A DNA stretch of 64,000 nt, taken from NCBI GenBank assembly GCA_913020705.1, contig CAJWBY010000002.1:14921-78920 (forward strand), in the 5' to 3' direction. Under the pieces are notes generated by a model that ran no database searches, was not told where the DNA came from, and saw only the letters and a program-made list of their open reading frames with translations. Both the position numbers and the translations under genes were made by a program. Shown piece after piece: positions 17,581 to 23,924 of the stretch (the first letter of the stretch is position 1; every line of letters begins with the position of its first letter). This DNA is from an uncultured Colwellia sp. (GTDB taxonomy: Bacteria > Pseudomonadota > Gammaproteobacteria > Enterobacterales > Alteromonadaceae).

Positions 17581-17594
17581 TTGTAATTAACAGT

Positions 17595-17603
17595 TTATCC
17601 ACA
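17595..17603 (+). promoter_or_regulatory. DnaA box
   Basis: The nonamer TTATCCACA is the exact consensus DnaA-binding site. It lies 14 bp beyond the last distal iteron, between the two iteron groups, as in many iteron plasmids that need host DnaA for initiation. Confidence 0.85.
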
Positions 17604-17665
17604 GGTTAACTACAGGTTAGTATGTAACTTCCACTAAATTATTATTATCAATCACCTTTTTCTAT

Positions 17666-17864
17666 TGTGTTTAAAACCCCGAATGTGCTTTTGTGACTAT
17701 ATTCAAAATAACATACCGTATGTTATCTTTTTATTGATCGTTTCTTCGTCAAGTTTTAGACAAACAGGGCTTATATCTCTATCTTTTAAATTAATCCGTG
17801 TTTAAAACCCCGTCTTTTATATTCATTTTAACCTTGTTTTCTATTAGTTGTGTTTAAAACCTCG
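17666..17864 (-). repeat. repA-proximal iterons (three 16-bp copies)
   Basis: Three well-conserved copies of TGTGTTTAAAACCCCG lie at 17666-17681, 17797-17812 (first base C) and 17849-17864 (CTCG end). They are closer to each other in sequence than to the distal cluster and are spaced irregularly (131 and 52 bp). The last ends only 4 bp from the repA stop codon. They may tune initiator binding or plasmid pairing (handcuffing). Confidence 0.82.
17709..17725. promoter_or_regulatory. Perfect dyad TAACATAC-C-GTATGTTA in the origin
   Basis: A 17-bp palindrome with 8-bp arms lies between proximal iterons 1 and 2. The same two half-sites occur, 13 bp apart, upstream of parA (21167-21195). A shared protein, perhaps the ribbon-helix-helix-like protein, ParA or the initiator, may bind both. 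Confidence 0.6.
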
Positions 17865-17868
17865 ATAA

Positions 17869-18732
17869 TTACCCTTTATTATTATCCAAAAAGTCATGTT
17901 TTATTTCGCCAGTTTTGTCTTTAAAAACAATGATTTTTTCAATAGTTCCGGATGTTTTAGCATTTACGTACATTAAGCAGTAGTCAGGTATGGATTGTTT
18001 TTTAACTATTTCTTTTATTTTCCTTCTGAATTCTCTTAATGGAGATTTTACACCGAATTTGTTATAAAGATTTTCAAAGCCTATTTCCCATTGTGTTTGG
18101 TTACCACAATGTTTTCGGCATAACTCATATAATCTTCTGTCGTAAGGAGACCTCAATGAAAAGTACTCAGAGGAGTATGTCAGTATTTGATTTTTACTTA
18201 CGGCGTTAAACAATATATTTGGTAGTATCAATTCAACGTATTTCATCCGCCCTGTATTATCATCGGTAATTAAATCATAATCACTGATAAAGCTAAATCC
18301 TTTGTCTTTTTTAAAGTTATCCTGTCTGGTTGTTGTATAGACTGTTGTACCTGCTAGCCTCTTTAAAGACTCTAAAACTGACTTATATGCTTTCCCATCA
18401 GTTCCTTTGTTTGTAGTTTTAAGGAAGTCGTATAAAGTGACATGAATTTTTTGACCAATTGGAATCCCTCTATTATTTGCTTCAGCTATTTGCCCAAAGC
18501 AATAGAGTAATAAATCTTTATCATGAATAGTCGCCCTTCCCTTTTCGTTTGGGACTATTTCTATTGAAGCGCCTGTTTTCTTATTTTGATAATGATAGGT
18601 ATCGGTATCCCTTTTAGAACTTATACTAAACAAAGGAAATTCCATTGATTGCGTGTCCCCTTTCGGTGCAGCATCAATTATATTTGCTACAAACAATTCT
18701 AGCTGTTCAGAAGCTATTAAATCAGAACTCAT
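17869..18732 (-). CDS. repA: Plasmid replication initiator protein A (RPA family)
   Basis: The 287-residue protein follows the replication initiator A pattern throughout. FPLFSISSKRDTDTYHY and ATIHDKDLLLYCFGQIAEANNRG lead into VTLYDFLKTTNKGTDGKAY and LKRLAGTTVYTTTR. Then come LTYSSEYFSLRSPYDRRLYELCRKHCG, WEIGFENLYNKFGVKSPLREFRRKIKEI and LPDYCLMY-like IPDYCLMY. These correspond to two winged-helix modules. It should bind the ten iterons immediately downstream and open the origin. It is the last gene of the parA-parB-RHH-repA series, with an 11-bp gap to the upstream small gene. The protein is full length with no damage seen. Confidence 0.92.
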   Translation of the reverse strand: MSSDLIASEQLELFVANIIDAAPKGDTQSMEFPLFSISSKRDTDTYHYQNKKTGASIEIVPNEKGRATIHDKDLLLYCFGQIAEANNRGIPIGQKIHVTLYDFLKTTNKGTDGKAYKSVLESLKRLAGTTVYTTTRQDNFKKDKGFSFISDYDLITDDNTGRMKYVELILPNILFNAVSKNQILTYSSEYFSLRSPYDRRLYELCRKHCGNQTQWEIGFENLYNKFGVKSPLREFRRKIKEIVKKQSIPDYCLMYVNAKTSGTIEKIIVFKDKTGEIKHDFLDNNKG

Positions 18733-18743
18733 AGTTTTATTTC

Positions 18744-19121
18744 CTATATCAGATGCTCAGTTGTTTTTAGTAAGCGTTGTATTATTGCTGTACGTATAAT
18801 TGAGCTTTTATCTGTATTGTATTTCTCTACCTCTAATACTTCCGAGACTGTAGCCTCTACTTTCCTATATGTTTCATTGCTAATACTTAATGTAACCACT
18901 TTAGTTGTACCAGCGGTTATAAATTCTTCAGCAATAAGATTGTGATAGTCAGGCGTCATGAACAATTCATTTATTACGTCTTCAAACCAAAAGAAACGTT
19001 GCTTTTTGTTGTAGCCAGATAAGTGTATATTTACCTCGATGCGATCAATCATCCCTAAGGGGATTCTTACGGACATTCTTTTTTTATTCTGTACTGCTGT
19101 AGGGTTTTTAATTCGAACCAT
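18744..19121 (-). CDS. Small protein with two ribbon-helix-helix-like segments (replicon regulator, tentative)
   Basis: The 125-residue basic protein lies between parB and repA with about 10-bp gaps on both sides. Residues about 14-50 (KRMSVRIPLGMIDRIEVNIHL, then FEDVINELF) and about 74-118 (TKVVTLSISNETYRKVEATV, then SSIIRTAIIQRLL) each show a short strand followed by two helices, as in ribbon-helix-helix DNA-binding proteins. It may repress the par-rep operon or help partition, like the small CopG/ParG proteins of other plasmids. I do not recognise a named family. The position is the main support for this role. Confidence 0.65.
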   Translation of the reverse strand: MVRIKNPTAVQNKKRMSVRIPLGMIDRIEVNIHLSGYNKKQRFFWFEDVINELFMTPDYHNLIAEEFITAGTTKVVTLSISNETYRKVEATVSEVLEVEKYNTDKSSIIRTAIIQRLLKTTEHLI

Positions 19122-19131
19122 ATGCCCTCCC

Positions 19132-20166
19132 CTATTTATCTTCAGATAAAAATTTTACTAATAAATTGAATGCTAAATTTATATCTTTTGTTTTACTCAA
19201 ATCTAAATCTTTCAATAAATCATCAGCATTGTATTCTTTTGTAATTGTATTAATTATTTTTTTTATAACGTTTGTGTCTACATCTTTGCTTATTTTCACA
19301 TAGGGTTTTACTACAGCATTAATCGTTGGATTTTTTTTACCGGACAATTTTATTTGCAGTTCTTCTTCCGATAATTTTGAATACTCTTGCGCAAGCTTTA
19401 TACTTTTTACTTTTCCATCTTTAATTGCATTTATTAGTGTATCTGTTTCGTATTTAATTACGGCTAAATATCTATGTGACTCTGCAACTGATAAGCCTGA
19501 TATTTTAGCAAGCTTTCTAACAGATATGTTTTTCGATGTTGCAGCTTTTACGAATTTTTGAATTCTTAAGGTTCTCTCATATAAAGACATATCTTCTCGT
19601 GAAACATTTTCTTCCCACTGCAATATATCTATTTCGCTTTCATCCGGTTTGGTTTCACATATTTTTGCTGATATATGAGATTCATTTAATTGAGCAAATG
19701 CAAGTACTCTTCTTTCTCCTGCTATAAGGTGAAATATACTTTCTTCTCTCCATACTACTATTGGGTGAAGTAATCTATCAGCAGTTTTTAATACAGCTGC
19801 AAACTCTACAATTGAAGTAAAATCCCCAATTTGTTTACCCTCAAGATTGTATGCTTTAGTAATTTTTTCTACATATTCTTCAATCCAGTCGTTACATTGT
19901 TCATTTCTTATAAATTGTTGAATAGGGTGCTTTTCAACAATTTTTTTAATTAATGCTAAATCTATCGCAAGTTTACGAGGATTGTCTTGATCCGCTTTTA
20001 TGAAATCAATAGGTATTGTTTTCACGATAACTTCTTTTACTTTGTCTTTATTCAACATTTGAGATGCAATTGCTCCAGCCCATTTTTCAGTATTAGCTGT
20101 TGTACTATTATCTTTCTCAATTGAGCCCGTACCTGCTCGGTTTTTAGAACCAAATTTTTTGACCAT
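19132..20166 (-). CDS. parB: ParB family partition protein
   Basis: The 344-residue protein has a ParB/Srx-type core. IPIDFIKADQDNPRK is followed by a long insert, then LHPIVVWREESIFHLIAGERRVLAFAQLNES with the GERR nucleotide-binding motif (the CTPase box in this family). ENVSREDMSLYERTLRIQKF follows, and the DNA-binding helix-turn-helix is SVRKLAKISGLSVAESHRYL. The N-terminal 45 residues are Ser/Thr/Lys-rich. It should bind a centromere-like site; the two 19-bp palindromes flanking parA are candidates. It is co-directional with parA (33-bp gap containing one palindrome). Confidence 0.92.
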   Translation of the reverse strand: MVKKFGSKNRAGTGSIEKDNSTTANTEKWAGAIASQMLNKDKVKEVIVKTIPIDFIKADQDNPRKLAIDLALIKKIVEKHPIQQFIRNEQCNDWIEEYVEKITKAYNLEGKQIGDFTSIVEFAAVLKTADRLLHPIVVWREESIFHLIAGERRVLAFAQLNESHISAKICETKPDESEIDILQWEENVSREDMSLYERTLRIQKFVKAATSKNISVRKLAKISGLSVAESHRYLAVIKYETDTLINAIKDGKVKSIKLAQEYSKLSEEELQIKLSGKKNPTINAVVKPYVKISKDVDTNVIKKIINTITKEYNADDLLKDLDLSKTKDINLAFNLLVKFLSEDK

Positions 20167-20178
20167 GATGTTTCCTTA

Positions 20179-20197
20179 GTGTCTCCCTGGGAGACAC
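20179..20197. promoter_or_regulatory. 19-bp palindrome, candidate parS or operator (copy 1)
   Basis: GTGTCTCCCTGGGAGACAC is a perfect dyad with 9-bp arms around a single T, filling most of the 33-bp gap between parA and parB. The identical sequence in inverse orientation lies upstream of parA (21269-21287). I found no third copy in the window. Confidence 0.75.
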
Positions 20198-20199
20198 TT

Positions 20200-21147
20200 T
20201 TATTTAGCTAATTTTCTTCTGATTACACTTTTTCCGAACATATCATTTAGTATGTAGTTACACAGTGTCTCACTGTGCTTTAATGCAGTGTGATGTTTAC
20301 TAATTTGAAATATAGATCTGGGGTTAATACCTTTAAGATCTCTTTCTGGAAACGCAGTTGAATGAGGTAGAAACAAGTCATCAGGTAACATGATAGACCC
20401 CAATCTTTCCTGAAGCATATCCAATGTTCCCTTATGAAGGTTCGTATTTATACGTACTTTATTAGGAATTAAGCCAATTAACTTAAGCTGTTGGGCAGAA
20501 TTTCTTGAGAAGTTCTCCGACTGAATAACTTGAACCATAGCATTTATTCCTTGCATACTTTTTTCTTCTGGCTCAAAAGGTATACAAGCGTGAGTTGCAC
20601 ATCGAATAGCGGAACGAAATATTGGGTTCCTAGATGGTCCGGTATCAAGTACAACAAGGTCATACTCACCACCTACGAATTCATTGAATAAGACTTCTTT
20701 TAAGCGATTAATTACCTTTTCTTCTATTTGGCCACTTTCATTGGAAAATTCAGTATTAATTTTTTCAAGTAGGGCAGGGTGTCCGAGAAGGCAATCTACT
20801 TTTCCCTTAAAACCATTTGCAGGGTTTATATAGGTTTCATATGCTAATACTTCTTTACCATAAAATGTATCTGCAATAGTACTTCTTGCTTCAACATCAG
20901 CAAAATCTTCATCACCTTCAATATAATCTGGGTGTATTGGTGGTAATTGGCCACCCGTTGATTGTGGGCTATTTTCCATTCCAACCCAATAATCAGAACT
21001 GTTACATTGCATATCAAGATCTACGACCAATACATTCATATCAGCTTTGATTGCAGCATATTCAGCAACTATTGAGGTTACAAGTGACTTACCAACACCA
21101 CCTTTTTGATTAAATATACCTAAAATTATTGGCATTTTTATAGCCAT
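20200..21147 (-). CDS. parA: ParA family partition ATPase
   Basis: The 315-residue protein has the deviant Walker A motif NQKGGVGKSLVTS near the N-terminus, VLVVDLDMQCNSSDYW (A' motif) and VVLDTGPSRNP (Walker B). There is no N-terminal helix-turn-helix extension, which resembles the shorter ParA types, although the protein is longer than usual type Ib enzymes (about 210). It should drive segregation of this replicon with ParB. A GGAG Shine-Dalgarno precedes the ATG. An inverted repeat (21167-21195) and a palindrome (21269-21287) lie upstream and are candidates for autoregulation. Confidence 0.93.
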   Translation of the reverse strand: MAIKMPIILGIFNQKGGVGKSLVTSIVAEYAAIKADMNVLVVDLDMQCNSSDYWVGMENSPQSTGGQLPPIHPDYIEGDEDFADVEARSTIADTFYGKEVLAYETYINPANGFKGKVDCLLGHPALLEKINTEFSNESGQIEEKVINRLKEVLFNEFVGGEYDLVVLDTGPSRNPIFRSAIRCATHACIPFEPEEKSMQGINAMVQVIQSENFSRNSAQQLKLIGLIPNKVRINTNLHKGTLDMLQERLGSIMLPDDLFLPHSTAFPERDLKGINPRSIFQISKHHTALKHSETLCNYILNDMFGKSVIRRKLAK

Positions 21148-21166
21148 TTTATAAACTCCAATTTAA

Positions 21167-21195
21167 TAACATACAGTAATAGTATACGTATGTTA
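21167..21195. promoter_or_regulatory. Inverted half-sites upstream of parA
   Basis: TAACATAC (21167-21174) and GTATGTTA (21188-21195) face each other across 13 bp, starting 20 bp before the parA ATG. The same two octamers make the perfect dyad at 17709-17725 in the origin. The position overlaps the expected parA promoter. Confidence 0.6.
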
Positions 21196-21268
21196 TTATA
21201 AGTCAACCTTTATGAATTTCGATACGATTATTCGTATATATTAGTAGAAATGAATGTTTATGGTAAAA

Positions 21269-21287
21269 GTGTCTCCCAGGGAGACAC
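21269..21287. promoter_or_regulatory. 19-bp palindrome, candidate parS or operator (copy 2)
   Basis: GTGTCTCCCAGGGAGACAC is the reverse complement of the copy between parA and parB, so both are the same site. It lies 122 bp upstream of parA. Confidence 0.75.
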
Positions 21288-23015
21288 CCAAAATATAGTG
21301 TGCAATTTTAAGGAAAAATTGTAGATTTACAAAATAAAGTAGAAGGATATGAAATAAATTGATGGTCGAGTTGAGGAATAAAGAAGTAAAAAATAAAATA
21401 ATTATGGTAGTAGGAAATAGATAAAACGTATTATTATTTAGTAAATTAAAAATGAATGAAATAGTATAACTAAAAATAAGGTTGGGTATGAAATCATATA
21501 TTAATGGGTAAAATAAAAAGTGTGAAACTTGATTTGAACAAAGAAAATATTTATAAGAATATCTGTTTATAGGGTAAGTGAATAAAAAATATAACTCCTT
21601 ATAAAAGTGCTGATAATAAAGTAATAGGACCAATTAAAATATTGTAATATGAAATCGAAAGTATTGAGAAAAAAACTTTATTATAAAAGTAGATTACAAT
21701 ACGCAAATATTGTAGAAAATTAAGTATATAATATTCGGTGTGATAAATATTGGGCAATACAGTTTATTCTGCATAAACAAATAATATCCTTAAAGACAAC
21801 TGCGACAAACCAGAAAGAAAACCAAATCACTAAGAGAGTTCTGTTTACTTAACTTGAGTTATGTAAATTTATTGCTGGACTAATTATAATTTAACTTGAG
21901 GAAAATACTGTGGGCATATTAATGGAATTATATGTGGATACAGAACAGCATATATACATAAACAATAAAATGTTCACGATTAAATTAAATAAACAAAAAT
22001 TATTTCTAGCATGATATATAAAAATTAACATATCTAATATAAAACTAAACAAACTAGAAAGTGAAGATAATTATATACGAAAAATAGTTAGTAAGTACTT
22101 ACGATAAAATAAGTGTATGGTTAATAATTAGTAGTACTCCTGATATTTCATGATTGTACTAAAGAAAACGAACTTCATTTAATTGGCTATCCCTATATTA
22201 AAGGAATTTTGTGGAATTGATAAATAATTCACTTATTACAAGTAGGGTAGGGTGGTAAGAAATAATTTTATAAAAAAGATAGATGGTTCTGAAATACTAA
22301 ATCTAACATATTTCAAAATATAAAAATTATTTACAAAAATACTTAAATTGAAAATAAAAAAAATTGATAAATATAACCATAGTTTTAATGATAAAAATGA
22401 ACATTGATCTGAGGTTGTAAAAAAGAATTAGTAATTATTGCAGTAGTAATATGATTAAACTTTAATAAAGAAAAAAGTTACAACATGAAAGGCAGGAAAT
22501 AAATTGGGAAAGTACTTATGCAATATAAAACGAATAGGGAAAACTATTATTTAATAGTGAAGAAAATTAATTAGGTTAATGCTATTAAAAGTTTATAAAA
22601 AACGCAATATAAGGTTAAAACTTAAAGAATTAATATAATTAGTAAATCATAAGCGACATAAGCAAAAATTAATATACATAAAAAACAATGAATTATAAAG
22701 CTAGTGCGTAACTAAACCGATTAAACCTAAGCCGAAATATATTTGAGGTTAAATGGAGATCGCTAATAGCGAGGTATATGTTTTGTTTTTATAACTATAG
22801 TTACGCGAGAACTTCTAGAGCAATAATACTCAGGTGATATTCGCGATAGTTATTAATAAATTCTTTCGGCTTAGGGTTAATTAAGAGGGTAAAAATATAT
22901 TACTCCTAAATATTTCACATAAATAATGTAGATATATAAAATATGAGAAAGCGAATTGATAATTAGTAGGGATTTTTTATGGAAGGAGTTAGTAATATGT
23001 TATGTCGAAATTATT
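21288..23015. other. 1.7-kb AT-rich region without a recognisable gene
   Basis: This segment is very AT-rich and has no credible coding frame. A 130-codon minus-strand frame at 21241-21633 is Phe/Leu/Ile/Tyr low-complexity and overlaps palindrome copy 2, so I treat it as chance. A 34-codon plus-strand frame (21910-22014) has a GTG start and a GAGG upstream but is too short to support. The right end (22700-22880) holds nested inverted repeats, listed separately. Possible roles are the far side of the partition locus, replication-associated DNA, or decayed sequence. Confidence 0.6.
22721..22880. repeat. 160-bp element bounded by a 17-bp inverted repeat
   Basis: TTAAACCTAAGCCGAAA (22721-22737) and TTTCGGCTTAGGGTTAA (22864-22880) pair at 16 of 17 positions. 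Inside is a small perfect dyad TCGCTAATAGCGA (22760-22772). A further 9-bp inverted pair, GCGTAACTA (22706-22714) and TAGTTACGC (22798-22806), crosses the left border. It could be a miniature inverted-repeat element, a structured RNA or a protein-binding array. I cannot choose between these. Confidence 0.55.
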
Positions 23016-23714
23016 CTATTGATTAAAACTAGTTTGACCTAAAACTTGTCCATCTAGTAAATATATTTTACGTTTAGCCATTTCAGCATAACGTATATCG
23101 TGTGTAACAACACAAAGTGTTGTGCCTTGTTTATTTAACGCTTCGAGCATTGCCATAATTTGATCGCTGCTTATAGAATCTAAGTTACCTGTAGGTTCAT
23201 CAACTAAAAGGATTAATGGTTCAGAAACTAAAGCACGGGCAATAGCAACACATTGTTGTTGACCACCTGAAAGTTGAGTTGGTTTTCGTTTAGCCATAAC
23301 GCTAAGGCCAACAACATTTAAACATTGATCAACTTTTTCACGGATTAATTTGTCGCTAATAGGCTGCTTAGCATACTTTAGAGGCAAAGCAATATTATCA
23401 AAAACGCTTAATTCATCTATCAGGTTAAATTGTTGAAAGATGAAACCTATTTTTTGATTTCTTATTTCGGCAGCCTGCTCTAAACTTAATTCACTTACAT
23501 CAACCCCTTCAAAATACAATTTACCTGTAGAAGCGAAATCTAATAGGCCCATAATAGATAACAAAGTAGATTTACCACAACCAGAAGGACCTGATATCGA
23601 TATATATTCACCTTTATGGATTTCGAGGTCGATTCCTTGCAGGGCGTGGGTCAGCATGTCATCGGTGCTAAAAATTTTGTCTAGTCGTTGTACTTTAATT
23701 AAAGGTTTGGACAT
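23016..23714 (-). CDS. ABC transporter ATP-binding protein (MacB/LolD type) with altered signature region
   Basis: The 232-residue protein has Walker A GPSGCGKSTL, a Q-loop in FIFQQFNLIDELS, Walker B LILLVDEPTGNLD and an H-loop VTHD. The signature region reads LSGGQQQCVAIARAL. The Arg that normally follows LSGGQQQ is Cys here, which a single CGT-to-TGT change would give. It is separated by 210 bp and a terminator from the permease gene upstream and has no permease of its own after it, so it is an orphan subunit or a duplicate of the ATPase at 26375-27079. Activity may be reduced. Confidence 0.9.
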   Translation of the reverse strand: MSKPLIKVQRLDKIFSTDDMLTHALQGIDLEIHKGEYISISGPSGCGKSTLLSIMGLLDFASTGKLYFEGVDVSELSLEQAAEIRNQKIGFIFQQFNLIDELSVFDNIALPLKYAKQPISDKLIREKVDQCLNVVGLSVMAKRKPTQLSGGQQQCVAIARALVSEPLILLVDEPTGNLDSISSDQIMAMLEALNKQGTTLCVVTHDIRYAEMAKRKIYLLDGQVLGQTSFNQ

Positions 23715-23831
23715 TTACGTACTCAAAATTTGTTTAGCATTACGAAAGAATTAAATTCGTTGATAATAAAGTTTAAACTATAAAGACTAATTTGTATTTA
23801 TTGATAAGTATAATGTGAACTTATTGCAATA

Positions 23832-23864
23832 TATAAAAGAAAACAGGTGGGCATTACCCACCTG
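23832..23864 (-). terminator. Rho-independent terminator after the ABC permease
   Basis: On the minus strand an 8-bp perfect stem, CAGGTGGG with CCCACCTG (positions 23864-23844), closes a 5-nt loop and is followed by TTTTCTTTTATAT. It ends transcription of the permease gene that stops at 23925 and separates the following ATPase gene. Confidence 0.8.
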
Positions 23865-23924
23865 AATATTGACGAAAGTTCATTTAATAATGACTATAGT
23901 TAATGGTAATAATGCAGCGCTAAA

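Larger units (their letters stand above)
17237..17868. other. Putative plasmid-type replication origin
   Basis: This gene-free segment lies between repA and the Tus-like gene. It holds, from right to left, three repA-proximal iterons, a perfect dyad (17709-17725), a consensus DnaA box (17595-17603), seven distal iterons (17441-17580) and a strongly AT-rich stretch (about 17265-17395) with repeated TAGTTA/AGTTAT motifs that would suit strand opening. This is the usual layout of an iteron-regulated theta origin. repA reads leftwards into the origin. Confidence 0.85.

Noticed and set aside
21241..21633. 130-codon minus-strand frame at the start of the gene-free region
   Set aside because: Composition is almost only Phe, Leu, Ile, Tyr and Asn from an AT-rich stretch, and it overlaps the second 19-bp palindrome; it is probably chance.
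21910..22014. 34-codon plus-strand frame with GTG start and GAGG upstream (ELYVDTEQHIYINNKMFTIKL)
   Set aside because: It vaguely recalls the first strands of CsrA-like proteins, but it is too short, ends early and has no conserved CsrA core; listed only as a curiosity.
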